48,879 nucleotides of DNA from Gracilibacillus oryzae (GCF_009498735.1 NZ_ML762431.1:5483-54361), one strand, 5' to 3'. Shown: positions 38,001-45,625, numbered from the stretch's first letter. Translations and numbers: made by a program. The notes: a model not told the origin generated them from the sequence alone.

Positions 38001-38126
38001 CCCTATCTCCCCATCATGGTCGACAAGGTAATTCCAGTTATGTAAATCCGTGACATCACGGTATCTATATTTTTCAATCTCATGTATTCTTGCATTCAGT
38101 TTTTTCTCAGTTAATAACATATCCAT
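35007..38126 (-). CDS. Alpha-mannosidase, glycoside hydrolase family 38, long type
   Basis: This is a roughly 1039-residue zinc-dependent alpha-mannosidase. The zinc motif is HIDVAWLWRLKHTREKSARS near residue 252, the nucleophile Asp lies in LWLPDVFGYSWAL near residue 360, and RNQFHDIIPGSSINEVYED lies near residue 590. The ancillary N-terminal domain starts RIHEIEKYRYRD. No signal peptide is seen. The start is one of three close ATGs behind AAGGAGA; 38126 and 38120 are the best candidates, and the frame extending to 38186 runs through a hairpin without a ribosome site. It is a paralogue of the GH38 at 24218-27346, so the operon carries two long-type and one short-type GH38. They probably divide alpha-1,2, alpha-1,3 and alpha-1,6 linkages. 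Confidence 0.92.
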   Translation of the reverse strand: MDMLLTEKKLNARIHEIEKYRYRDVTDLHNWNYLVDHDGEIGTYPPENNKESQTVQLGDHWSGRDLYVWLSTTLHIPTEWENKKVVARFDFGDTGAGGNSGFESLLFVNNQPYQGVDSNHKEVFLASDHAGKDLKVDLRLWSGLEGGGKPQDQYYRFKHASIAYLDEVVDGFYFDTKTMLETVQQLKDTQTEKQQLTQLLNKAFQMIDWLSPGSDEFYQSIYNSSSYLSENWSQLEKHSDVIFHCIGHTHIDVAWLWRLKHTREKSARSFSTVLRLMEQYPEYLFLQSQPQLYEYIKADYPEIYEKIKQKIEEGKWEVEGGMWVEADCNIPSGESLVRQLLLGTRFFQKEFNKKNEVLWLPDVFGYSWALPQILKKAGFQSFMTTKISWNQYNRMPHDTFHWKGIDGSSILTHFITTTEPWPESTYYTYNGYMQPKILLESWEAYKDKNVNQDLLLAYGYGDGGGGVNREMLEVRKRMDQMPGLPQAKPGKAADYFKKIRETVADTEEYVHTWDGELYLEFHRGTYTSQAFMKKYNRMLELSYRESEWLNSWASLTNSSYPAKELTEGWKIILRNQFHDIIPGSSINEVYEDARKEYAEAEQIVEKTTQEALQLHVANDKEDTWTIVNSSSWKRADWVFISRKSDGVWRDEAGNLLASQSAADGVYVYVKDIPALGFATITVEEEEQKVSTSLFQKDSNSVSTPFYQIEWNEHGQLTRIWDKRANREVLEQGQLGNDLQIFEDKPLMFDAWDIDIFYQEKYEHVTQLVDVMHGETGEIFTKVCFEWHYGKSVIKQEMVLYADNPRIDFRTAVDWQERQRLLKVAFPVDIRATEATYDIQYGNVSRPTHWNTSWDYARFETVGHKWADLSENGYGVSLLNDSKYGYDIKDNKMRLSLLKSPVYPDPEADLGEHVFTYALLPHEHDWRESQVQQLAYNLNAPLRAVQGSFGSQEKSLFTINAENMEIDAVKKAEDNNGLIVRFHEFHGKRGKITLESNLPVSSWAECDLLENPITDEQHGNEITLNVKPYEIKTILIKYQN

Positions 38127-38154
38127 CATTCTCCTTATCAAAGAGATTATGTAA

Positions 38155-38188
38155 GAATGGCTCGTTAAAGGGGAAAAACGAGCCATTC
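38155..38188. terminator. Hairpin between binding-protein and GH38 genes
   Basis: GAATGGCTCGTT (38155-38166) pairs perfectly with AACGAGCCATTC (38177-38188). The minus-strand tail is only TTACATAATC, so termination would be leaky. A stable stem-loop just after a binding-protein gene usually raises the amount of that mRNA segment relative to downstream genes. Confidence 0.6.
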
Positions 38189-38204
38189 ATTTTATTTCAA
38201 CCTG

Positions 38205-39815
38205 TTAGTTTGATGCCCATCTGTCATATGCATCTTGATAAATCTGCACATAACGTTCAATATTCATGTTTTCAATTGTTTCCACATATTCGTCCCAATT
38301 CTCTAATGGTTCCACACCTGTAATAAACTTAGCTTCCATTTGTTCCACATATGATTGTAAGTCTACTTCGATTGTATTCACTTCTTCTTGTTCTTCATCT
38401 GTTAAATAAACTAACGGATAAGCAGTTTCTGCATAAGCATCTATTTTTGCTTTTGTTTCCTCTTCGATAAACAAATCAAATTCAGATCTTGGTGCACCTT
38501 CCACTAAATCGACTAACATAGGGGTATTAATACCATATGCTGGTGTTAATGTACCACGGTAATCTTCACTGCTTTCAAATTCTTCAGGCACTTCGGTGAA
38601 TACGCGATTACCATCTTCTCCTTCTTCCCATAAGTAACCTTCTGGCCCTTGGTCAAAGAAGTCTCTTCCTTCTTTCGAGTATAAATAGTCAACCCATCTG
38701 ATGGAAGCTTCCGGGTTGTCATTATTGGAAGTAATTGCGAATGCTCCACGGCTGATTCCCGGACTTCCAGGCAATACGATTTCAGGTGATACGTCACTTG
38801 TTAATGGGTGGAACATTGGATTATTGATCGCTTCCTCTTCTGGCTGTCCTGTTGTAAAGAAGGAGAACCAGTCAGGGAACAGTCCTAATCTGTTTTGCTG
38901 ACCTTTTGCTTTCTTTTGTTCATCTGCCTGTGCGAACGTTTCCTGGTCAAGCAATTTTTCATCATATAATTTATTCATATAAGTTAGATATTCCTTATAG
39001 TTCTCAGTCATTGGCGCATAGCGAACCGTGCCGTCAACTTCTTCAATTCCCCAGTCCTTCATCCCAAAAGCAGCGAGGAACCATCTTCTTGAACTGTTCA
39101 TCTTCACATCTGTTAAAGGAATCTCATCAGCTTCACCATTGCCGTTAGGGTCTTCATCACGGAATCGTACAAGCAGGTCATATAATTCATCAGTAGATTT
39201 TGGTAATTCTTCTACTCCCACTGCATCTAACCATGCGCCGTTATACCACATTGGACCAGCAGGCCACTTTGCTGTAGGGTGCTGATTAACGGATGGCAAT
39301 GCATAGATATGTCCATCAGTTGTTGTGATTGATCTTTCTAATTCAGGGTTTTCTTCCATTAATGCTTTGAAATTTGGTGCATATTCTTCTATTAAATCTT
39401 CTAGTGGTAATAAAATACCTTGCTGACCATAATCTACTTCCATACCTGGAGTTAATTCATTAGTGGAAGCACCAAAAATAATATCTGCAATCTCTCCACT
39501 GGCAAATGCTAAGTTTAGTTTTGTCTGAAAATCACTTAACGGGGGTGTCTCATATTCGAAATTGATATTGGTCATTTCCGAATACTCCTGTAATGTTGGC
39601 ATATCTTCCCATTCGGCTAGTCCTGTACCTGGAGCCAACATCGATAATGTTATTTCTTCATCTACAATCGGAAATCCTTCCTTGTTCACCTCAACATCAG
39701 CAGATGCATTTTCTTCATTACCTTCTTCTTCATTTGAGGCATCTTCATTACTGCATGCTATTAATGTTGTTAAAAGAACTGCTGCCAAGACGATTAACCA
39801 GAATTTTCTTTTCAT
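38205..39815 (-). CDS. Extracellular solute-binding lipoprotein, LplA/NgtS-like
   Basis: This is a 536-residue family 1 extracellular solute-binding protein. The signal peptide begins MKRKFWLIVLAAVLL with lipobox LIAC, followed by a Glu/Asn-rich linker (SNEDASNEEEGNEENASAD) typical of lipoproteins from salt- or alkali-tolerant bacilli. The body has features of the LplA/AlgQ-like group for large oligosaccharides: SGEIADIIFG, LEDLIEEYAPNFKALMEENP and the calcium-site-like DEDPNGNGEADEIPLTD near residue 215. The start ATG 39815 follows AGAGGGG. It lies downstream of two LplB/LplC-type permeases and upstream of the mannosidases, so an N-glycan or mannan oligosaccharide is the expected ligand. The pneumococcal NgtS receptor is of the same general type. 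The exact ligand is inferred. Confidence 0.88.
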   Translation of the reverse strand: MKRKFWLIVLAAVLLTTLIACSNEDASNEEEGNEENASADVEVNKEGFPIVDEEITLSMLAPGTGLAEWEDMPTLQEYSEMTNINFEYETPPLSDFQTKLNLAFASGEIADIIFGASTNELTPGMEVDYGQQGILLPLEDLIEEYAPNFKALMEENPELERSITTTDGHIYALPSVNQHPTAKWPAGPMWYNGAWLDAVGVEELPKSTDELYDLLVRFRDEDPNGNGEADEIPLTDVKMNSSRRWFLAAFGMKDWGIEEVDGTVRYAPMTENYKEYLTYMNKLYDEKLLDQETFAQADEQKKAKGQQNRLGLFPDWFSFFTTGQPEEEAINNPMFHPLTSDVSPEIVLPGSPGISRGAFAITSNNDNPEASIRWVDYLYSKEGRDFFDQGPEGYLWEEGEDGNRVFTEVPEEFESSEDYRGTLTPAYGINTPMLVDLVEGAPRSEFDLFIEEETKAKIDAYAETAYPLVYLTDEEQEEVNTIEVDLQSYVEQMEAKFITGVEPLENWDEYVETIENMNIERYVQIYQDAYDRWASN

Positions 39816-39903
39816 AATCTAACCCCTCTTCCTAAATATTGATTAAATTTGGTTTCTTGCAGGTATTTTATTCTCCACATCCCCCCTTTAAAGAGTCTGT
39901 TGT

Positions 39904-40809
39904 TTATCCTTTTAATGAACCAATCATGACACCTTTGACAAAATACTTCTGCAAAAATGGATAAACAATAATGACCGGTAAAGATGAAACAATCATGACA
40001 CCGTATTTAATAATGGCGGCAAGCTGTTGGTTACTGTGAATTAACTGCGCTGTTTCTGCGGTCATATTCGCATTATTAGAGGACATGTCCTGTAATACTA
40101 ATATCTCGCGTAACACAAGCTGCAATGGAAATAAATCACGATCAGAGATATAAATTAAGGCATTGAAATATCCGTTCCAGTGACCAACACCATAGAATAA
40201 TGCCATTACCGCGATAATCGGTGCAGACAGTGGCAATATAATCTTAAAGAACAGCTTTAGGTTTGATGCGCCATCAATAATCGCTGCTTCTTCCAATCCT
40301 CTTGGAATCGTTGACTGGAAGAACACTCGGGCAATCACAATATTCCAGACAGCAGCGGCATTTGGCAGCACCATTGCCCAGATTGTGTCAATTAAGCCTA
40401 GATCTCTTACTACTAAATAAGTTGGGATAAGCCCACCTGTAAAAAACATTGTCAAAACAAACATTGCTGTGAAAAACCCTCTGCCATAGAAATCTTTTCT
40501 TGCCAGGGCATAGGCTGCCGGAATGGTTACCAGCAAATTAATCAAAGTTCCTAAAGCAGTGTAGACTAATGTCATTAAATACCCCTGCCAAATGCTGTCA
40601 TTTCCAAAAATCAACCGGTAACCTTCAAAGGTAATATCCTTTGGCAGCAGCCACATTTCCCCTGAGTTCACATAAGTGGGATTACTGATCGATGCACTGA
40701 TAATATAGATGAGCGGATAGAGCACAGCTACTAATGCAATCGTTAAAAATGAGTAGACAAAAAACTTAAATAACTTATCTGATTTTGATTCATATAATGT
40801 TGATTCCAT
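39904..40809 (-). CDS. ABC importer permease, LplC/YtcP-like
   Basis: This is a 301-residue inner-membrane permease of the carbohydrate ABC type (BPD_transp_1). Six hydrophobic segments are visible from FVYSFLTIALVAVLYPLIYI onward. The EAA loop EEAAIIDGASNLKLF near residue 190 contacts the ATPase. The C-terminus LQKYFVKGVMIGSLKG is the usual end of MalG-like subunits. The start ATG 40809 follows AAAGGGGTGG. It is 12 bp downstream of its partner permease, and the binding-protein gene follows after 88 bp without a visible terminator. Confidence 0.9.
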   Translation of the reverse strand: MESTLYESKSDKLFKFFVYSFLTIALVAVLYPLIYIISASISNPTYVNSGEMWLLPKDITFEGYRLIFGNDSIWQGYLMTLVYTALGTLINLLVTIPAAYALARKDFYGRGFFTAMFVLTMFFTGGLIPTYLVVRDLGLIDTIWAMVLPNAAAVWNIVIARVFFQSTIPRGLEEAAIIDGASNLKLFFKIILPLSAPIIAVMALFYGVGHWNGYFNALIYISDRDLFPLQLVLREILVLQDMSSNNANMTAETAQLIHSNQQLAAIIKYGVMIVSSLPVIIVYPFLQKYFVKGVMIGSLKG

Positions 40810-40821
40810 AATTCCACCCCT

Positions 40822-41769
40822 TTACCATAAGCTTGTTTCACTTGTTTTGCGGGCAATTTGATTCACGACAATTAATAAAATGGCATTGATCACTGCGTTG
40901 AATAGACCTACTGCAGCAGCAAAACTGTATTGTGCGTCCAATAAACCTGCTTGATAAACAAATGTCGCAATAACATTGGAAGACTCCATATTTAATGGAT
41001 TTTGCAATAGTAAGATTTTTTCAAATCCTAATGCCATAATATTTCCAAGATTCATAATAAGTAAGATAACCATCGTCGGAACGAGCGTCGGAATATTGAT
41101 ATACCAAATTCGCTGAAATCTTGAGGCACCGTCTACTATAGCGGCTTCATGCTGCTGTGGATCCACACCTGATAAAGCTGCCAGATAGATAATCGTCCCC
41201 CAACCGGTACTCTGCCACACACCAGACAATACATATACTGTTTTAAACCAGGCAGGATCACTCATAAAGGCAATTGGTTCCAGGCCGAAAAACCCGATAA
41301 TATGATTGATAATCCCTGTTGTTGGTGACAGGAAAGCAATGATCATACCTGAGATAACCACAACAGATATAAAGTGTGGTGCATACGTTACCGTTTGGAC
41401 TGTTCTCTTATAAAATCCGTCTTTCGCTTCATTTAATAAAAGTGCCAGTATAATCGGTAATGGAAAACCTACGATTAACTCATAAATACTGATGCCTAAC
41501 GTATTTTTTAATAGATCCCAGAAATAATAGGAATTAAAAAACCGTTCAAAGTGTTCTAACCCTACCCATTCACTTCCTAAAAAGCCCAAGGTAGGTACAT
41601 AATCTTTAAAAGCTATTTGAATACCGTACATTGGTACATAATGAAAAATAATAAAGTACAAAAATGCTGGCAGAATAAAAATGTACAGTTGCCAATTTTG
41701 AATTATTTTTCTATTCTTTTTTTTTTTCAATGTTTTTTCTTGTTTCGTTACGGCTGATCCTACACTCAT
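40822..41769 (-). CDS. ABC importer permease, LplB/YteP-like; first gene of the N-glycan operon
   Basis: This is a 315-residue inner-membrane permease of the carbohydrate ABC type, the MalF-like partner. After a basic cytoplasmic N-terminus (KKKKNRKIIQNWQ) come six hydrophobic segments starting LYIFILPAFLYFIIFHYVPM. The EAA loop HEAAIVDGASRFQRIW lies near residue 215. I place the start at ATG 41769 (MSVGSAV), behind AAGGAGG; the ATG 13 codons upstream lacks a ribosome site and would overlap it. A clear promoter lies at 41804-41833. No ATPase gene is near, so the importer must use an MsmK-type ATPase encoded elsewhere. Confidence 0.9.
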   Translation of the reverse strand: MSVGSAVTKQEKTLKKKKNRKIIQNWQLYIFILPAFLYFIIFHYVPMYGIQIAFKDYVPTLGFLGSEWVGLEHFERFFNSYYFWDLLKNTLGISIYELIVGFPLPIILALLLNEAKDGFYKRTVQTVTYAPHFISVVVISGMIIAFLSPTTGIINHIIGFFGLEPIAFMSDPAWFKTVYVLSGVWQSTGWGTIIYLAALSGVDPQQHEAAIVDGASRFQRIWYINIPTLVPTMVILLIMNLGNIMALGFEKILLLQNPLNMESSNVIATFVYQAGLLDAQYSFAAAVGLFNAVINAILLIVVNQIARKTSETSLW

Positions 41770-41803
41770 TTTTTGATTCCTCCTTTTTCTGCTATCTGGT
41801 TTC

Positions 41804-41833
41804 ATCATAGCTAATTTAAGAAAGCGTTATCAA
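41804..41833 (-). promoter_or_regulatory. Sigma-A-type promoter of the N-glycan operon
   Basis: On the minus strand TTGATA (41833-41828) and TATGAT (41809-41804) are 18 bp apart. Transcription would start near 41797, shortly before the ribosome site at about 41785. The cre-like box at 41819-41832 overlaps the -35 and spacer. Confidence 0.7.
41819..41832. promoter_or_regulatory. cre-like CcpA box in the N-glycan operon promoter
   Basis: AGAAAGCGTTATCA matches TGWAANCGNTNWCA at 13 of 14 positions, with only the first base off. Its position over the -35 fits repression by CcpA when preferred sugars are present. Confidence 0.6.
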
Positions 41834-41844
41834 TATGTCGTTCT

Positions 41845-41943
41845 TGACTTTTATTGTCACTTAAAGGCCTGGAGAAAGCGTGAATCCTTTATAAATATAG
41901 GCTTTCATCAGCATTGGATATGTAGAACTTGACCTATATGTCA
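41845..41943. promoter_or_regulatory. Two TGAC/GTCA dyads upstream of the N-glycan promoter
   Basis: TGAC-N7-GTCA (41845-41859) and TGAC-N6-GTCA (41930-41943) lie ~12 and ~97 bp upstream of the -35, where an activator would bind. The AraC-type regulator at 42442-44694 is a candidate. The arms are only four bases, so chance is possible. Confidence 0.3.
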
Positions 41944-42031
41944 GGATTGACAATCAGCTGGGAATGCTGGTTTGATGGGGATTTGGTTGTTTTTGTTGCT
42001 AATGTACTAATGTAGAGAGTGCACTGCCACC

Positions 42032-42213
42032 GCTGGGGAAAATACTCACGTTCACCACAGGCATAAGTGCGACATCTACTCAATCAAAAATCAATTTCGT
42101 AGTGTCTTCTTTACCACGGGCACGGCTTCAGTCTCCTCAAAAAGCAAAAACCGCTTTTCTGCGGGGCCTTCAGACTCGTGCTGTTCCCGTTGGAGTCTCG
42201 CATTTTCCCCAGC
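42032..42213. mobile_element. 182-bp interspersed repeat with 12-bp terminal inverted repeats
   Basis: GCTGGGGAAAAT (42032-42043) and ATTTTCCCCAGC (42202-42213) are perfect inverted repeats. On the minus strand the interior reads GCGAGACTCC, CGGGAACAGC, CTGAAGGCCCCGCAG, GAGGAGACTGAAGC and GTGCCCGTGG. I recognise this block order from short intergenic repeats common in Bacillaceae genomes. There is no coding capacity for a transposase. It is probably a non-autonomous MITE-like element. The rest of the gap between the operon promoter and the regulator gene (41944-42031 and 42214-42390) shows no gene. Confidence 0.65.
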
Positions 42214-42390
42214 TTTATTTGGTTTTCTTGACTAATGAGGGGAACGAATATCAACCTCTAGAAATAGCTTCATCTACTCTGGCTTGTTTTGATGCTATGA
42301 CACGTTCATAGCTTCATAACTTCATCTTTGTTACAGAACACATTCATTAGCGGCAGCCTAATACTAAAATGTCCTCTCCCCATCTCCAGA

Positions 42391-42430
42391 AAAAGAAAAA
42401 ATGAATCTCCCTAAATCAAGAGATTCATTT
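42391..42430 (-). terminator. Rho-independent terminator of the yesL-regulator operon
   Basis: On the minus strand AAATGAATCTC (42430-42420) pairs with GAGATTCATTT (42409-42399), followed by TTTCTTTT. It lies 12 bp beyond the regulator stop. Confidence 0.92.
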
Positions 42431-42441
42431 CACTATATTCA

Positions 42442-44694
42442 TTATGCTTCTGTGCCTGTTTGCTTGCCATATACCTGACGATATTTTCCTGGGGTGATTC
42501 CTGCGATATTTTTGAATTTCCTTGTGAAGTTCGCGACATCTTTATAGCCAACATCCAATACAATCGATTTTATCGGCTTATCTGTTGTAGCCAGATCCTG
42601 CTTAACCTTTTCAATCCTTAATTGCTGGACATATTGCTTAAAATTATAGCCTGTCTGTTCTTTAATAAATCTGCTTACATAGGATGCAGACAATTGAAAT
42701 TCCAATGCCAGCTTTTCCAGCGATAAATCATACAAATGATAATTTTCATCCAAGTAATGAATAATATTATTTCGTAATTGATCATTATGGCTTTTCTTAT
42801 TGTTGTTCACTTCATTACAAGCCTGCTCAATAATTTCCGAAAGTTCCTCATATAAATCCTCAAACGATTGAAAATCAAACACAGCCTCTAATTGTTCTTT
42901 CTGAGGCGTCACACCCACTTCGGAGATTGTTTTAATAATCGTATTGATTATTTCATAACAGATTGCCTTCAGAAATGGTGCCGATATTTCTTTCTTATGC
43001 ATACTGTCAAAAATAGAATGAAGCGATTCTTTTGCAACCTGATTATCACCATGCTTCACACTCTGGACAATTTTTAACAGTTCTTCTTTAGGGTATCCTA
43101 CATTAGCTGTCTGTTCCTGCTCAATATCTTCATAATAAATACAGCTTCCTTGTGTGTAGAATAGCTTATATTCCAAAGCAGTTAATGCTTCAATATAGGA
43201 CCTGTTAATAAGTGTCAGCTTGTCAACAATCGATCCAATGCTGATGACGGACTTCATACTGAGATTTTGCTGCAGCTCTTCCTGAAGCATTTCGACAAAA
43301 TGATTGCGTTTTTTAACAGCAGCATTTGCCCCTCCATTGACTCTGACAATCAAAGCTATAGCGTCGACATATAACAAATCAACTCCATATACATTTACAT
43401 CATCCATTGTGAAGCTATTAACAATTTCATAAACCTTCTCATGCTCCACAAGCTTTCTTGATGAGGATCGGCCATGTTCAAATGAAATAATAAAGGATGC
43501 ATAATAATCACCTGATAAATGCAACTGCAATGTATCAATATAATTCTTGATCTCTGCTTCTTTTTTGAAGTCACCTTTCAATACTTTGGTTAAAAACTGA
43601 TCTCGTGCAAAGGATTGATGCTGAAACACGGTCTCACTTAATTTCTCATGTTCTTCAAAAACAGAAGTGACCGTCTGTTTGATTGTTTCTAATTCGTTGA
43701 TTCCCTTGTTCACTTTTCGGTTATGACTGACAGAGTCAAATAAAGAACGTATCGGGTTATATTGTTTCCGGGCAAGCAGAACCGCTAACAATCCACCTAT
43801 CACAAACACACTAATACACAGCAAGATTACGAGTAATTGGGTATCAGCTAACCGCTCAAAAAACTGATTGGTTTCCATCACAATGACAAATTTCCACTGA
43901 GTTACAGACGATTCCACTGAAGCCATGGAATAGTTCTCATTATTTATTTTGATTGGATTGATTCTTTGATTCTCACTTTGCGCAAAATCCAATTCTGCAA
44001 TATTGACAGTGGTATCCTTGATTGATGATGCAAGCACTTCATTATCTGCTGACAGGATATAGGCATTTCCTTTAAAATCTCCCATTACATTCTGGATTAA
44101 TTCATTCAGGCTCTTTTCTTTAATTAAATATACTGCCGAGCCGTATGTGCTGTTACTGTTGAACGTTAATGGGACAAAATATGCAACAAATCGATCATTT
44201 TCCCCGTAATTTGCTTTTCTCTCAAAAGGCACATTATAAGGAATCTTCGAATGCAGCAGACCATCGAGAATAGTCATATCAATATCAAGAAAGTTGTACC
44301 TGTTTATAAAAGCAGGTATACTGTACGATCCCTCAGATGAATAGATGGTGTTACTTTGATGATAATAGATTAATAGCTCTTCTAATATCGAACTGTTGGC
44401 TTTATATTTTTTCAGTTCATCGATCGCTTCCAGCCCGTAATATTGGTGGTTAATCATATATGGTGTTAATCTCGGGTCCTGTGAAATCCTGTTGGAAATC
44501 GATTCTAATTCATTGACCCTTTCATTTGTTATATTCGCAACCTGCTGAAGCTGCGCCAGATTGGATTGCTCTATCTCTTGCTTCAGATTGCTTACAGACT
44601 GAAGGTAAATAATCGAACTCATAATAACAAATGGCACAAAGAAAACAATTAAATAAGAGAACATATAATTAATAAACAGTTTAGATTTTATCAA
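42442..44694 (-). CDS. Membrane-bound AraC-family transcription regulator with extracellular sensor domain
   Basis: This is a 750-residue one-component regulator of the YtdP/YesS kind. A membrane segment at about residues 7-30 (MFSYLIVFFVPFVIMSSIIY) and another at about 285-307 (LLVILLCISVFVIGGLLAVL) flank an extracellular dCache-like sensor region. A cytoplasmic linker follows, and the last ~100 residues form an AraC-type double helix-turn-helix (LSLEKLALEFQLSASYVSRF and VLDVGYKDVANFTRKFK). There is no kinase or receiver domain. The start is TTG at 44694, fixed by GAGGAGGG six bases upstream. It follows the yesL-like gene by 15 bp and lies just upstream of the N-glycan operon, which it probably activates when an oligosaccharide or loaded binding protein is sensed. 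The target is inferred. Confidence 0.9.
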   Translation of the reverse strand: MIKSKLFINYMFSYLIVFFVPFVIMSSIIYLQSVSNLKQEIEQSNLAQLQQVANITNERVNELESISNRISQDPRLTPYMINHQYYGLEAIDELKKYKANSSILEELLIYYHQSNTIYSSEGSYSIPAFINRYNFLDIDMTILDGLLHSKIPYNVPFERKANYGENDRFVAYFVPLTFNSNSTYGSAVYLIKEKSLNELIQNVMGDFKGNAYILSADNEVLASSIKDTTVNIAELDFAQSENQRINPIKINNENYSMASVESSVTQWKFVIVMETNQFFERLADTQLLVILLCISVFVIGGLLAVLLARKQYNPIRSLFDSVSHNRKVNKGINELETIKQTVTSVFEEHEKLSETVFQHQSFARDQFLTKVLKGDFKKEAEIKNYIDTLQLHLSGDYYASFIISFEHGRSSSRKLVEHEKVYEIVNSFTMDDVNVYGVDLLYVDAIALIVRVNGGANAAVKKRNHFVEMLQEELQQNLSMKSVISIGSIVDKLTLINRSYIEALTALEYKLFYTQGSCIYYEDIEQEQTANVGYPKEELLKIVQSVKHGDNQVAKESLHSIFDSMHKKEISAPFLKAICYEIINTIIKTISEVGVTPQKEQLEAVFDFQSFEDLYEELSEIIEQACNEVNNNKKSHNDQLRNNIIHYLDENYHLYDLSLEKLALEFQLSASYVSRFIKEQTGYNFKQYVQQLRIEKVKQDLATTDKPIKSIVLDVGYKDVANFTRKFKNIAGITPGKYRQVYGKQTGTEA

Positions 44695-44709
44695 TATGCA
44701 CCCTCCTCA

Positions 44710-45369
44710 TCAGCTTTTTCCAAACGAGGGGGTTTTACTTTTTTGTTCAACCTTTTCTTTATTTTCTTCTACTGATACACATGCCCTGTAGGAAAACCAG
44801 AGAATTGGATAAAGTGTCAGGGACACCCCTACAAAAGCAGTCAATACAGGGAGAAAACTGTATAAATAGTATAAAATAATAAGCGAAACAAACATGGCGA
44901 TTGTTTCCATCGGTCTTGCCAGCGCGATCAGAAGTGCCTGTTTAAAATAATGGAAAAAAGGCAGCTCGTAACGGACAAACACGATCAGGAAGTGTGCAAA
45001 ACTAGCGATACTGATGGCAATTAACAGCATAAGTATGATATGAAAATAAAAAGACTGAATATAATTTTTTGATATAAAATAGTCCATATACAAGAACAGG
45101 CTTATTAATATCCATACGAAAAATAACCCGTTTGCTTTCACAAAGTTCTTCTTATAAGCGCTCCAGAATTCCTTTAGGATTGGTACTTCTGTTCCCTCCG
45201 CAAACCACTTATGTACAATGTTCGTTAATGCTAAAGAGGCAGGAGCAATACCAAACAATCCAAGACCAAGCAGTGTAAAGGCTATCCAGCATATGTTCAA
45301 GATCATCATTTTAGCCAACCAGTAACCAAATGTATAGAAATGTCTAAAAAAACCATTCATATTTACCAT
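44710..45369 (-). CDS. YesL-like DUF624 membrane protein
   Basis: This is a 219-residue membrane protein of the DUF624 (YesL) family, with about five or six hydrophobic segments including MMILNICWIAFTLLGLGLFG and FYFHIILMLLIAISIASFAH. The N-terminus VNMNGFFRHFYTFGYWLAKM is typical of the family. YesL proteins usually lie next to LplB/LplC-type sugar importers and AraC/YesMN regulators; their role is unknown, possibly in importer function or signalling. I place the start at ATG 45369 behind GGGAGGAG; ten more in-frame codons upstream run through that ribosome site. It is cotranscribed with the regulator. A decayed copy of its promoter and first codons lies at 45524-45693. Confidence 0.88.
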   Translation of the reverse strand: MVNMNGFFRHFYTFGYWLAKMMILNICWIAFTLLGLGLFGIAPASLALTNIVHKWFAEGTEVPILKEFWSAYKKNFVKANGLFFVWILISLFLYMDYFISKNYIQSFYFHIILMLLIAISIASFAHFLIVFVRYELPFFHYFKQALLIALARPMETIAMFVSLIILYYLYSFLPVLTAFVGVSLTLYPILWFSYRACVSVEENKEKVEQKSKTPSFGKS

Positions 45370-45523
45370 GATATCTCCTCCCATTCTTTGTTGTAACAAT
45401 CATAACAAAAAATCCAATTTTATCCTTCACTTATGTCAAGAAATTAGACAAAGTAAAGTGTGACTTTGAAAAGCAGATTAACTTTCGCTCCGAATGGTGA
45501 CCTAAAAGAAAGCGATTCCATTA

Positions 45524-45625
45524 TTATGTAGAGTATTTTGTAATAGAAAAAGTAGTTTGATAGGAGTTCTGACTTAACCACCCGGGCGGAAAAGGATGCC
45601 TAAAAAAACCATTCACATTCAGCAA
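45524..45625 (-). pseudogene. Remnant of a second yesL-like gene start
   Basis: From a TTG at 45625, behind GGGGGAG, the frame reads LLNVNGFFRHPFPPGWLSQN and stops after 33 codons. The first ten residues match MVNMNGFFRH of the yesL-like gene at 44710-45369. The DNA around the ribosome site and upstream also matches: both copies have GGAGATATC before the start and TGTTATGAT further up. Similarity ends after about codon 10, so this is a truncated duplicate rather than a working gene. Confidence 0.6.

Noticed and set aside
42102-42311. 69-codon plus-strand frame across the repeat element
   Set aside because: It runs through the inverted-repeat element without a ribosome site and has no recognisable protein features.
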